Shown here: positions 24,130 through 33,144 of the stretch, piece after piece
Numbering within the stretch: the stretch's first letter is position 1
Layout: each line of letters begins with the position of its first letter
Assembly (NCBI GenBank): GCA_018222805.1
Contig: JAAEZQ010000032.1
Span: 1-39,995 of the forward strand
Source of the DNA: Vibrionaceae bacterium
Lineage (GTDB): Bacteria; Pseudomonadota; Gammaproteobacteria; Enterobacterales; Vibrionaceae
Length of the DNA stretch: 39,995 nucleotides
Direction: 5' to 3'
Made by a program: the position numbers and the translations under genes
Notes under the pieces: model-generated
Database searches by the model: none
Seen by the model: the letters and a program-made list of their open reading frames with translations, nothing else
Told to the model about the DNA's origin: nothing

Positions 24130-24144
24130 GTTCAGAATATGGAA

Positions 24145-25176
24145 CTAAGATTCTTCTTTTGGTTCCAGCTGTTTCTCAACTGCTTTCAGGCGTTTATTCA
24201 TCTCCTCAATACGGTGAACTCGAGTTGCGGTTTTACGCCATTCTTTGTTCGTCTGTAGTGGAATACCCGATGAGTAAATGCCTTTTTCTTCGATACTGCG
24301 CATTACCATGCTCATACCGGTGATAGCGACGCCATCTGCAATGGTGATGTGACCGTTAAGAACCGACGCGCCGCCGATCTGGCAATACTTACCAATTGTA
24401 GTACTGCCCGCCACAATAGTACCACCAGGCATCACGGTACCATATCCGATGTGAACGTTATGAGCGATTTGAAGCTGATTATCAAGAATCACGTTGTCTT
24501 CAATAACTGTATCTTCTAATGCGCCTCGATCGATTGTAGTACATGCCCCGATCTCCACACGGCTTCCAATACGCACGGAACCAAGCTGGGGGATTTTAAT
24601 CCACTCACCTTTGTCATTTGCGTAACCAAAACCATCAGAGCCGATCACAGTACCAGATTGAACTAAACAATCATCGCCCAGTGAAACCTCATGGTAGAGA
24701 GTAACATTAGCCCATAGCTTGGTATTGTTACCTAGCTTAGCATTTTTACCAATAAAGCAACCAGCACCAACAATCACGTTGTCGCCAAGTTCTACACCCG
24801 TTTCAATGACTGCGTTTGCCCCTACTGCTACATTCTTACCCATCTTCACGTCAGATGCGATCACTGCACTTGGTGCAATATCTTGTGCAGGTTCTGGTGT
24901 TGTATCCATTGCCTGAACAACGTGAGCAAAAGCAACGTAAGGATCCGCAACCACAAGTGCATTACCAGCACACTTGTCTTTGTGCTCTGCTTTCACCATC
25001 ACTACCGTTGCTTTACACTCAGGTAGGTGCTTTACATACTTTGGGTTGGACAAAAAGGTCACGTCACCTTCTTGTGCTTTATCCATTGGAGCAACACGGT
25101 TAACAACAAGTGTGTCATCACCAAATAATTCGCCACCAGTAATGGTTGCCAACTCGGCTAATGTTAATTTCTTCAT
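24145..25176 (-). CDS. lpxD: UDP-3-O-acylglucosamine N-acyltransferase
   Basis: Adds the N-linked 3-hydroxyacyl chain to UDP-3-O-acyl-glucosamine, the third lipid A step. It has 343 residues. An N-terminal UDP-binding domain (1-100) is followed by a long left-handed beta-helix of hexapeptide repeats (about 105-310) and a C-terminal helix rich in Lys/Glu. The catalytic His239 lies in LQIAHNVHIG at the E. coli position. The gene follows skp by only six bases, so skp-lpxD are co-transcribed; an intrinsic terminator follows it. Confidence 0.97.
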   Translation of the reverse strand: MKKLTLAELATITGGELFGDDTLVVNRVAPMDKAQEGDVTFLSNPKYVKHLPECKATVVMVKAEHKDKCAGNALVVADPYVAFAHVVQAMDTTPEPAQDIAPSAVIASDVKMGKNVAVGANAVIETGVELGDNVIVGAGCFIGKNAKLGNNTKLWANVTLYHEVSLGDDCLVQSGTVIGSDGFGYANDKGEWIKIPQLGSVRIGSRVEIGACTTIDRGALEDTVIEDNVILDNQLQIAHNVHIGYGTVMPGGTIVAGSTTIGKYCQIGGASVLNGHITIADGVAITGMSMVMRSIEEKGIYSSGIPLQTNKEWRKTATRVHRIEEMNKRLKAVEKQLEPKEES

Positions 25177-25182
25177 AACTTC

Positions 25183-25692
25183 TTATTTTAGAGCTTTAAT
25201 TACGTCTTCAGAGATGTTGTATTCTGGCTTACCGTATTGAAGAGCAGAGATATCAATAACGAGATCGTAACCTTTGTTTTTAGCAACTTTTGTCACGGCA
25301 TCTTGAATCGTTTTAAACAGCTTCGCTTTTTCTTCTGCTTCACGTCGAGCACTTGCTTTGTCTAGTGCTTGTGCTTTCACTTTGTACTCACTGTCTAGCT
25401 TTGCGATATCGATACGTAGCTTTTCAATTTCGTCTTGACCTAGTAGCTCGCCATCGCGCTGCAGCTTCTCAATCTTCGTTTTTGCTTGAGATTGAATTTT
25501 CTTAAGTTCGTCGGCTTTACCTTTAAAGTCTTTCTGCATTTTTTGCAAAACAACTTCACGCTGAGGAAGTGCTTGAAAAACTTGAGCTGTATTTACGTAA
25601 GCAATTTTCTGAGCCGCTTCTGCAGCGTTTGCAAACATTGATGAGCTAAGTACAAGAAGGCCAATCCCAGCCGCTTTGATCACTTTATTCAA
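25183..25692 (-). CDS. skp: Periplasmic chaperone Skp (OmpH)
   Basis: A trimeric jellyfish-shaped chaperone that holds unfolded outer-membrane proteins on the way to BamA. It has 169 residues. A signal peptide (about 1-23, ending ANA) precedes a short beta core (KIAYVNTAQVFQALPQ) and a long, highly charged helical hairpin (about 45-135, alternating Lys/Glu/Gln, coiled-coil). The C-terminal beta segment (YDLVIDISALQYG) completes the trimer body. It starts 14 bases after bamA and leads directly into lpxD, the standard bamA-skp-lpxD order. Confidence 0.95.
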   Translation of the reverse strand: MNKVIKAAGIGLLVLSSSMFANAAEAAQKIAYVNTAQVFQALPQREVVLQKMQKDFKGKADELKKIQSQAKTKIEKLQRDGELLGQDEIEKLRIDIAKLDSEYKVKAQALDKASARREAEEKAKLFKTIQDAVTKVAKNKGYDLVIDISALQYGKPEYNISEDVIKALK

Positions 25693-25706
25693 AATATTTT
25701 TCCTCT

Positions 25707-28121
25707 TTAGAAGGTTCGACCGATAGTGAATGTGAAGAATTCTTCATCATCGCCATCATAATTCTTAATTGGTTTCGCTAGTGAGAATACTAAAGGTCCC
25801 ATTGGAGACATCCATTGCAATGCCGCACCATAAGATGAGCGGTAATTGGTTGGATCTGAGTAGTCGTAATAGTATTTATCGCCATATTCCGCGCCTGAGC
25901 TGCGGTAGTCAAATTCCGTATCCCAGACACTTGCCATATCAAAGAAGATACTGGTACGAATTTGGTTACGAGCTTCATCCGAGACAAACGGTGTCGGAAC
26001 GATCAACTCCAGGCTTGCTAATGCGACAGCATTACCACCCACGGCATCATCTGTTGCAGTATCAGCGCCATTGTTCGAGCCAGAGTAATCACGGTACACG
26101 GCTTTTGGACCTACCGAGTTGGAGCCAAAGCCACGTAGTGATGTAAATCCACCCGCGTAGTAGTTTTCATAGAATGGGAACAAGTTATCGTTACCATTCG
26201 TTTCGCCATAGCCATTACCGTATCCCAGACGACCACGGAACAGTAGGGTGAACTCATGCTTTTCGGTCAGTGGCATGTATTGACGAACATCGTACTGCAT
26301 TTTGAAGTACTGAACGTCAGAGCCAGGTACCGTCATTTTGTAAAACGCGCGTTGGTGATTACCGGCTGTCGGGAAATAACCACGGTTCAGATTGTTACGT
26401 GTCCAAGAAATATTGAGGTCAAAATCGTTAGTGTTCAATGCACCGTCTGAATCAATATTGTCAGCTTGCGCACGCAAGAACTGCTCTACCTGTAAGTAAG
26501 GCGATAAGTTACCAATCTTGTTGTGAGTATAACCAACACCAAACTCAAAACGATTCAGCTCATCGAACGGGAAACCCCATGTCAGGTTTGCGCCGTAGCT
26601 TTGGTTGGTATAGTCAACAATACCCGCTTCAGAGGCTTCAAACTCATCGTAGAAAATTTTACCACCCAAACTTACCCCATCGAGGTTCCAGTATGGGTCA
26701 CGGTAATCTAAACTGATGTTCTTCTGGTAATCATTCATCATTGCGTTAATACCAACGCGATTACCACTACCCAGGAAGTTATCCTGCTGTAGGCCAACCT
26801 GGAAACTTACACCGGACTCTGTACCGTAGCCAACACCAAAGTTCACGCTACCAGAGTTGGCTTCTTTTACCGAGTAAACAAGGTCAACCTGGTCATCACT
26901 CCCTGGCACACGTACCGTTTGGACTTCAACGTTTTCAAAGTAACCAAGACGATTTAGACGAGTTTTACCAGTTTCAATCGATTTCGAGTTCAACCAGCTG
27001 CCTTCCATCTGACGCATCTCTCGACGAAGAACTTCATCTTTTGTCGAGTTGTTACCCGTAAAACGAATATCACGAACGTAAATTCGATTACCTGGATCAA
27101 CATTAACGACTAACGACACTTCGTTGTTTTCATCGTCAAATTCAGGAATGGTATTTACCTGAGGATAAGCGTAACCAGATTCACCCAGAACGCGCTTAAT
27201 ACCCTCTTCCATCGATGTTACAAGAGAACCGTTATAAGTTTCGCTGCTTTGAAATGGCACCATGTCTTCGAACGTGTCTTGTTCTCCAACAAGATCACCA
27301 CGGAATTTTACGTCCTTAACGGTGTACACCTCACCTTCTTCCAAACCAAGAGTAATATATACCCCTTTCTTGTCAGGAGAGATTGCAACCTGTGTTGAAT
27401 CAACGTTAAATTTCAGGTAACCACGATCAAGATAGAAAGACTTAAGAGCTTCTATATCACCAGCAAGTACCTGCTTTTGGTATTTTTCATCAGCTAGGAA
27501 GTTCCACCAAGGCACGTCAGCATTCAAGTTGAAGCGGGACAACAGCTCTTCGTCAGAAAAGGCTTCATTACCAATAAAGTTGATTTGCTGAATTTTTGCC
27601 GATACACCTTCGGTGAAGACAAACTTCAGATCGGAACGGTTACGCGGCAATGGAGTAACCACCGCTTTTACTGTCGCGTTATACTTACCTACGCTGTAGT
27701 AAAAGTCTTCCAAGCCTTTTTCGATATTGCTTAGCGTGGTACGGTCAAGCGCTTCGCCTGCACGAATACCTGATGCATTCAGGTTTTCTTGTAGCTGCTC
27801 GTCCTTGATTGCTTTGTTACCTGAAAATGAGATGCTGGCAATTGTCGGACGCTCTTTTACTTGAACAACAAGCACCCCATCATCACGCAGTACTCTCACA
27901 TCTTCAAAATTACCAGATGCGTACAGTGCGCGGATAATTTCTGCAACATCACCTTGGCCAATGGTATCACCGACGCGCACAGGCATTTTCAACAACGCAG
28001 CACCTAATGCAACACGCTGCAATCCATCGATTTCAATATCTTGAACTACGAAGTTCTCTGCTCCATTTGCAGACACACTGGTCGCCAGTAAACTTGCAAA
28101 TAGAATTCGCTTAATCGCCAT
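25707..28121 (-). CDS. bamA: Outer membrane protein assembly factor BamA
   Basis: The Omp85 core of the BAM complex, which folds and inserts beta-barrel proteins in the outer membrane. It has 804 residues (E. coli 810). A signal peptide of about 20 residues is followed by five POTRA domains (about 22-420, beginning FVVQDIEIDGLQRV) and a 16-stranded barrel. The conserved RGF motif (SLRGFGSNSVGP, Arg663) lies in the loop that folds into the barrel lumen. The last residues FFTFTIGRTF end in the C-terminal Phe signature of outer-membrane barrels. It lies between rseP (43-bp gap) and skp; the whole rseP-bamA-skp-lpxD arrangement is typical. Confidence 0.98.
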   Translation of the reverse strand: MAIKRILFASLLATSVSANGAENFVVQDIEIDGLQRVALGAALLKMPVRVGDTIGQGDVAEIIRALYASGNFEDVRVLRDDGVLVVQVKERPTIASISFSGNKAIKDEQLQENLNASGIRAGEALDRTTLSNIEKGLEDFYYSVGKYNATVKAVVTPLPRNRSDLKFVFTEGVSAKIQQINFIGNEAFSDEELLSRFNLNADVPWWNFLADEKYQKQVLAGDIEALKSFYLDRGYLKFNVDSTQVAISPDKKGVYITLGLEEGEVYTVKDVKFRGDLVGEQDTFEDMVPFQSSETYNGSLVTSMEEGIKRVLGESGYAYPQVNTIPEFDDENNEVSLVVNVDPGNRIYVRDIRFTGNNSTKDEVLRREMRQMEGSWLNSKSIETGKTRLNRLGYFENVEVQTVRVPGSDDQVDLVYSVKEANSGSVNFGVGYGTESGVSFQVGLQQDNFLGSGNRVGINAMMNDYQKNISLDYRDPYWNLDGVSLGGKIFYDEFEASEAGIVDYTNQSYGANLTWGFPFDELNRFEFGVGYTHNKIGNLSPYLQVEQFLRAQADNIDSDGALNTNDFDLNISWTRNNLNRGYFPTAGNHQRAFYKMTVPGSDVQYFKMQYDVRQYMPLTEKHEFTLLFRGRLGYGNGYGETNGNDNLFPFYENYYAGGFTSLRGFGSNSVGPKAVYRDYSGSNNGADTATDDAVGGNAVALASLELIVPTPFVSDEARNQIRTSIFFDMASVWDTEFDYRSSGAEYGDKYYYDYSDPTNYRSSYGAALQWMSPMGPLVFSLAKPIKNYDGDDEEFFTFTIGRTF

Positions 28122-28164
28122 ACTTGTTCTAATTATTCCTTGCTACTGCTTTGTCTCTGAACTC

Positions 28165-29523
28165 TCACAGACGAGTAAAATCATTAAATAGCGCTAACGC
28201 CATGAGCGAGAAGATGATCGCACCACCAATTCGGTATCCCATTTCCTGTATTCTTTCTGGAACTGGGCGTCGAATAACCGCTTCAATTGCAAAAAACAAC
28301 AAATGACCACCATCCAACATTGGTAAAGGCACGAGGTTAATAATACCTAGGTTAACACTAATTAGAGCGAGAAAACCTAAAAAATAGACCAGACCGTAGT
28401 CTGCAGTCGCCCCAGCTCCTTTCGCAATCGAAATAGGTCCACTCAGATTATTCAGGCCAACGTCGCCTACAATAAGTTTCTTAAGCATACTCACTGTAAG
28501 TCCGACAACTTGACCTGTTTTATCAATCGCTTTGCCAATTGATTCGAATACACCAAACTGTAAATCGAAGCGATAACTTTCTGGCCATTCTGCGACTTCA
28601 GGGGCAATGCCCGCAAAGCCAACCACTTCTTTGTTAGCCAGCTCACGACTGCCCGGGGTCAACGTCAATGACTGATGATAACCGTCACGTAAAACGGTCA
28701 ACTCGATTGGTGTATTTGGGTTAGAGCGCACAGCCTCTACAACATCATCCCAAACGGTAACCGTTTTACCAGCAATCGAAACGATTTCGTCTCCTGGCAT
28801 TACTCCGGCTTTCTCAGCAGCACCACCCTCTGTAACTTGCTGAATCGTTGTATAAATCTCCGGCGTATACGGTTCAAAACCTAGAGAGCGCATCGCAGAC
28901 TCTGTTTCCGGATCAAATTTCCAATCACGAAGGTCGAGCGTTTTGGTCACCTCAGAGCCGATTTCACCGTTTGATTGCACGGTTACCGTCATCAAATCAT
29001 CACCAATGTGAGAAATCAATCCCATATTGACTGATTCCCAGTCCGGAGTTTTGATACCAGAGATTGCTTTTAGTTCCATCCCAGATTCAATTCCTGCCTC
29101 AGCAACAATTGAATTGGGCGTAACATCACCCACTACAGGCTTAACAGCAGGCACACCAATGAGAAAGACCAGCCAATAAGCAAAGATAGCAAATAAGAAG
29201 TTAAAGATGGGCCCAGCAGCGACAATTGAGGTGCGCTTCCAAAGCGGCTTTTGATCAAAAGCTAAGTGCTTTTCATGTTGGGGAACATCGTCAACACGGC
29301 TATCCACCATTTTGACATAGCCGCCAAGAGGGATCATTGCGATACTATATTCGGTTCCGTCTTTGCCCATCTTTTTCCAGATTGACTTACCAAAACCGAT
29401 TGAAAACTTTTCAACTTTAACGCCGCAACGACGCGCAACCCAAAAGTGACCAAACTCGTGCACTGCCACAAGAATGCCAAGTGCAACGATAAAAGAAACA
29501 AGATTCCACAATATACCAGTCAT
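28165..29523 (-). CDS. rseP: Site-2 zinc metalloprotease RseP
   Basis: An inner-membrane protease that cleaves RseA after DegS, releasing sigma-E during envelope stress; in Vibrio it also acts on other anchored regulators. It has 452 residues (E. coli 450). The first membrane helix carries the zinc motif HEFGH (His22, Glu23, His26). Two periplasmic PDZ domains lie at about 115-190 and 205-290. The third metal ligand is Asp404 in NLVPLPMLDGG, followed by the last helices. Its ATG overlaps the dxr stop (TAATG), so translation is coupled to dxr. Confidence 0.97.
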   Translation of the reverse strand: MTGILWNLVSFIVALGILVAVHEFGHFWVARRCGVKVEKFSIGFGKSIWKKMGKDGTEYSIAMIPLGGYVKMVDSRVDDVPQHEKHLAFDQKPLWKRTSIVAAGPIFNFLFAIFAYWLVFLIGVPAVKPVVGDVTPNSIVAEAGIESGMELKAISGIKTPDWESVNMGLISHIGDDLMTVTVQSNGEIGSEVTKTLDLRDWKFDPETESAMRSLGFEPYTPEIYTTIQQVTEGGAAEKAGVMPGDEIVSIAGKTVTVWDDVVEAVRSNPNTPIELTVLRDGYHQSLTLTPGSRELANKEVVGFAGIAPEVAEWPESYRFDLQFGVFESIGKAIDKTGQVVGLTVSMLKKLIVGDVGLNNLSGPISIAKGAGATADYGLVYFLGFLALISVNLGIINLVPLPMLDGGHLLFFAIEAVIRRPVPERIQEMGYRIGGAIIFSLMALALFNDFTRL

Positions 29524-30728
29524 TAGCCACGCTCGCGTATCAATTCAAGGGCGATAGTTCTAGCCATTCTATCTAGCTCTAACAAGCTTTCCAAGCTATT
29601 CACATTCTCAGCTTTGCAGCTTGCACTGATTTTATTCAACACAGAGGCATTGATGCGAGCGATGTCAGTAAAACCAAGGCGCTTATTTAGAAATGCATCA
29701 ACAGCTACTTCATTCGCAGCATTAAGTGTCGTCGTCGCATGCTGACCTTCGTAACACGCATCAATCGCCAGTTTCAAGCAAGGGTATCGTGCAAAATCAG
29801 GCTGCAAGAAGGACAGCTCGCCAACCTGTGTGAAATCCAGCGGTTTAACCCCAGCATTAACGCGGGATGGGTAAGACATGGTCAGTGCAATTGGCGTTGC
29901 CATATCTGGCTCGCCCATTTGAGCCAATACTGAACCATCACGATACTGCACCATGGAATGAATCACTGACTGCGGATGAATAATCACTTTTAACTGCTCG
30001 CGAGACGCGTTAAATAGCCACTTCGCTTCGATGTACTCCAAGCCCTTGTTCATCATTGTCGCAGAGTCAACAGAGATTTTTGGGCCCATAGACCAATTTG
30101 GGTGTGCAATAGCCTGTGCTGGCGTGACTTTTTCTAACTCGGCAATATCGGTGTAACGGAATGGTCCACCAGAACCTGTCAGTAAAATATGAGAAATCCC
30201 ATGCTCGTCTAGATTACATCGTCCTAAGCTGGTTTGAACTTGCTCTGGTAAACACTGAAAAATAGCATTGTGCTCACTATCGACGGGAAGCAACTCTGCA
30301 CCGTACTGCTCAACCGCATCAATAAATAGCTGCCCTGACATGACCAACGCTTCTTTGTTTGCCAGCAACACTCGTTTACCCGCTTTTACCGCAGCCATCG
30401 TAGGCAATAAACCAGCTGCGCCAACAATCGCCGCCATTACACTATCAACTTCATCTAATGAAGCAACATGACAAAGAGCGTCAACACCACCAAGTACCTC
30501 TGTACCCGGTGCTGAAGAATAAAGTTCAGACTTCAGTGCAGTTGCCGCAGACTTATCCGCCATTACTGCGTATTTAGGCTGCCATTTACGACAAAGTGCC
30601 GCCATTTTTTCAACGTTAGTGCCTGCTGCGAGCGCAACAACAGAAAATAGCTCTGGATTCTGTTCGACCACTTTAAGTGTGCTTGCACCAATTGAGCCTG
30701 TTGCACCAAGAATCGTTAACTTTTGCAT
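29523..30728 (-). CDS. dxr: 1-deoxy-D-xylulose 5-phosphate reductoisomerase
   Basis: Second enzyme of the MEP isoprenoid pathway, making 2-C-methyl-D-erythritol 4-phosphate with NADPH; target of fosmidomycin. It has 401 residues (E. coli 398). The NADPH loop GATGSIG is at 8-14. Metal ligands Asp150 and Glu152 (LPVDSEHNAIFQ) and Glu231 (KGLEYIEAK) match E. coli numbering, and GSGGPFR (185-191) forms the flexible-lid phosphate site. It supplies isoprenoid units to UppS, encoded two genes upstream. It follows cdsA by 50 bp. Confidence 0.97.
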   Translation of the reverse strand: MQKLTILGATGSIGASTLKVVEQNPELFSVVALAAGTNVEKMAALCRKWQPKYAVMADKSAATALKSELYSSAPGTEVLGGVDALCHVASLDEVDSVMAAIVGAAGLLPTMAAVKAGKRVLLANKEALVMSGQLFIDAVEQYGAELLPVDSEHNAIFQCLPEQVQTSLGRCNLDEHGISHILLTGSGGPFRYTDIAELEKVTPAQAIAHPNWSMGPKISVDSATMMNKGLEYIEAKWLFNASREQLKVIIHPQSVIHSMVQYRDGSVLAQMGEPDMATPIALTMSYPSRVNAGVKPLDFTQVGELSFLQPDFARYPCLKLAIDACYEGQHATTTLNAANEVAVDAFLNKRLGFTDIARINASVLNKISASCKAENVNSLESLLELDRMARTIALELIRERG

Positions 30729-30778
30729 GTTGTAAGACCGTTATAAAAACTCAGGAGCGTAAAGCCGCTCCCGATAAA

Positions 30779-31621
30779 TTAGAATACGTAGTAAAGAAGA
30801 GCAAAGACGGGAAATGCCGCGGTTAAGCTATCAATGCGATCAAGCACACCGCCGTGTCCTGGAATGATATTACTGCTGTCTTTAATGCCTGATATGCGCT
30901 TGAACATACTTTCAACCAAATCGCCAAGCACGGAAATGACAACCGTGATAAGCGTGATGATCACCATATGAACTGAACTCGTGAATTGAATATCAAACCA
31001 ATCAGCGACCAACCAACCAACGAGCAAGGCGGCGATGATGCCTCCAATCAAGCCCTCTATGGTCTTATTTGGACTAACATTTGGGGCCATTTTGCGCTTA
31101 CCCATACTTTTACCAGCAAAGTAAGCGCCACTGTCTGCAGCCCATACCAAGAAACAAACGAAAAGAACCAGCTTTGCGCCGTGGTATGGATCTACCGTGA
31201 TATCAGAAGCTCTCAGGATAATGACGCTCCAAAGAAAAGGAAGTAACGTCAGGAAACCAAAAAGGTGCCTTAGAACAAGGCTACTCTGCCAAGTTTTTGT
31301 GTTTTTGGGGTAGGTAATAGCCATTAAGCTGGCAATAATCCACCATACAAAACCAAGACCAAGCATCACATAATGAGGCGTTGATAAGTGGTTGAGACTA
31401 TTTGCCTCAGGTGAGATGTATAAAAAACTGAGTCCGGTGACAATTGCTGCCGGAATAAGCGCTGCAATTCTAGAACGACTGCCTGTAAACTGGGTCCACT
31501 CCCAAAATCCTAACAAGGTTATCGCTGTCAATGCGATGATAAAACCCATCAGGGGTAACTTAAAAATGCCTAAAATAACCAGGGGAGCTAAAATTAGTGC
31601 CGTTATTATTCTCTGTTTCAA
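30779..31621 (-). CDS. cdsA: Phosphatidate cytidylyltransferase
   Basis: Makes CDP-diacylglycerol from CTP and phosphatidic acid, the branch point of phospholipid synthesis. A 280-residue polytopic inner-membrane protein with about eight helices. The family signature SMFKRISGIKDSSNIIPGHG followed by GVLDR lies at 238-262, and KRKMAPNVSPNKTIEG in the middle is the second conserved cytoplasmic loop. It starts 12 bases after uppS and is followed by dxr, the usual uppS-cdsA-dxr order, so the three are co-transcribed. Confidence 0.96.
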   Translation of the reverse strand: MKQRIITALILAPLVILGIFKLPLMGFIIALTAITLLGFWEWTQFTGSRSRIAALIPAAIVTGLSFLYISPEANSLNHLSTPHYVMLGLGFVWWIIASLMAITYPKNTKTWQSSLVLRHLFGFLTLLPFLWSVIILRASDITVDPYHGAKLVLFVCFLVWAADSGAYFAGKSMGKRKMAPNVSPNKTIEGLIGGIIAALLVGWLVADWFDIQFTSSVHMVIITLITVVISVLGDLVESMFKRISGIKDSSNIIPGHGGVLDRIDSLTAAFPVFALLYYVF

Positions 31622-31633
31622 ACTAACTAGTCC

Positions 31634-32389
31634 TTATTGAGCTGCCATCAATGCCTTTACTTGTTCACCAGTGCAGCCAAAACGACGCTCTCGGTTGATA
31701 AACCAGGTTACCGCTTCTACCAAACTGTCTTCATCGAATTCTGGCCAGTATTCTGGTGTAAAGTACATTTCAGCATATGCCATTTGCCACAACATGAAGT
31801 TGCTGATACGGCACTCACCGCTGGTGCGGATAAGAAGATCCACCTCAGGTAAGTCTGCCATGGTCAAATGCTCGGTGATTAATTGCTCATTTATATCCTC
31901 TACACGTATTTCACCATTACGTGCTTTTAGTGCTAAAGCTTTGGTTGCCTGTGTGATATCCCATTTGCCGCCATAATTCGCTGCAATGTTGATCACCATG
32001 CCAGTATTTTCCGCCGTTAGCTTTTCTGCTTCGATAATCTTCTTTTGCAGACGCTCGCTAAATCGGCTCGTATCACCGATCACTCGCAACTGTAAGTTGT
32101 TCTTATGTAATTTTTTTACTTCACTGGACAGAACTGAGATAAACAGTTCCATCAAAAGGCCAACTTCCTCCTCGGGACGACGCCAGTTTTCACTGCTGAA
32201 AGCAAATAACGTCATCGATTTTATACCGAGCCGAGAAGCTGCTGCGACCGTCTTACGAACTGCACTCACGCCTTTTTTGTGGCCGAATACACGAGGTTTT
32301 CCTTTGGACTTAGCCCAACGACCATTACCGTCCATTATGATGGCAATATGTTTAGGAAGGGAGTCAGAGAAGGCTTGAGAATTTTGCAT
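31634..32389 (-). CDS. uppS: Undecaprenyl diphosphate synthase (cis-prenyltransferase)
   Basis: Condenses eight isopentenyl diphosphates onto farnesyl diphosphate to make the C55 carrier for peptidoglycan and O-antigen. It has 251 residues. Region I IIMDGNGRWAK holds the essential Asp20; FAFSSENWRRP and the C-terminal RTSGECRISNFMLWQMAYAE follow in the family order. The ATG is the only plausible start, since an in-frame stop (TAA) lies two codons upstream. No Shine-Dalgarno is visible; instead CTCCTT immediately precedes the ATG. It begins 43 bp after the frr terminator, so it probably has its own promoter or depends on readthrough. Confidence 0.95.
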   Translation of the reverse strand: MQNSQAFSDSLPKHIAIIMDGNGRWAKSKGKPRVFGHKKGVSAVRKTVAAASRLGIKSMTLFAFSSENWRRPEEEVGLLMELFISVLSSEVKKLHKNNLQLRVIGDTSRFSERLQKKIIEAEKLTAENTGMVINIAANYGGKWDITQATKALALKARNGEIRVEDINEQLITEHLTMADLPEVDLLIRTSGECRISNFMLWQMAYAEMYFTPEYWPEFDEDSLVEAVTWFINRERRFGCTGEQVKALMAAQ

Positions 32390-32430
32390 AAGGAGTTAAT
32401 TGAGTTCCATCAGTTGGACAGACTAACATA

Positions 32431-32461
32431 AAAAAACGCTGAGCTGTGAGCACAGCGTTTT
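32431..32461 (-). terminator. frr intrinsic terminator
   Basis: AAAACGCTG (32433-32441) pairs with CAGCGTTTT (32453-32461), with inner pairing in the loop. On the minus strand a seven-base T-run interrupted only at its far end follows. Confidence 0.9.
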
Positions 32462-32485
32462 CCAACAGTGATGTAGGTGGGTGTA

Positions 32486-33043
32486 TTAAACTTCCATCAA
32501 CTCTTTTTCTTTTGCAGCAAGAACTTCGTCGATCTTCTTAACTGCAACGTCAGTCAGTTTTTGGATCTCGTCTTGTGCTTTACGATCTTCGTCTTCAGAG
32601 ATTTCTTTGTCTTTTAGAAGCGCTTTTAGATCGTTGTTTGCGTCACGACGGATGTTACGTACTGCAACACGACCACCTTCAGCTTCACCACGAACAATCT
32701 TAACGAGGTCTTTACGACGCTCTTCTGTTAGCGGTGGAAGTGGAACGCGAATGATAGTACCTGCAGACATTGGGTTTAGACCAAGGTCAGACATCATGAT
32801 CGCTTTTTCAACTTTTTGAGTTAGCTCTTTATCGAAAACAGTGATTGCCAAAGTACGTGCATCTTCAGCAACAACGTTTGCTACTTGGTTTAGAGGAGTA
32901 GCAGCACCGTAGTACTCAACAGAGATACCTGAAAGTAGGCTAGGGTGTGCACGACCAGTACGAACTTTTGCAAGGTTGTTCTTTAGCGCTTCAACGCTTT
33001 TGTCCATGCGCTCTTGCGCGTCTTTTTTAATTTCGTTAATCAC
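32486..33043 (-). CDS. frr: Ribosome recycling factor
   Basis: With EF-G it splits post-termination ribosomes. It has 185 residues, the invariant bacterial length. A tRNA-shaped protein: the three-helix bundle (1-30 and 104-185, strongly charged) and the beta domain (31-103) with RTGRAHPSLL, YYGAATPLNQVA and IRVPLPPLTEERRKDL are all intact. It follows pyrH by 101 bp containing a hairpin without a good T-tract, so pyrH-frr co-transcription is likely, ending at the strong terminator at 32431-32461. Confidence 0.97.
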   Translation of the reverse strand: MINEIKKDAQERMDKSVEALKNNLAKVRTGRAHPSLLSGISVEYYGAATPLNQVANVVAEDARTLAITVFDKELTQKVEKAIMMSDLGLNPMSAGTIIRVPLPPLTEERRKDLVKIVRGEAEGGRVAVRNIRRDANNDLKALLKDKEISEDEDRKAQDEIQKLTDVAVKKIDEVLAAKEKELMEV

Positions 33044-33104
33044 GGTTTCACCTTAAAAATATCATCTTTCCTGAAGAAAGCTTAAAAGGGTTGAGCAAAG
33101 CGAA

Positions 33105-33138
33105 ACACCATCCAAATCCAACGTCTCTTGGATGGTGT
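33105..33138 (-). terminator. Weak terminator-like hairpin between pyrH and frr
   Basis: ACACCATCCAA (33105-33115) pairs perfectly with TTGGATGGTGT (33128-33138). On the minus strand it is followed only by TTCGCTTTG, a poor U-tract, so it is more likely a partial attenuator or processing site than a full stop. Confidence 0.4.
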
Positions 33139-33144
33139 ATAGAA

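Noticed and set aside
28122..28164. Sigma-E promoter in front of bamA or skp
   Set aside because: I looked for GGAACTT with a TCNAA-like -10 around rseP, bamA and skp and found only partial matches inside coding sequence without a correct -10.
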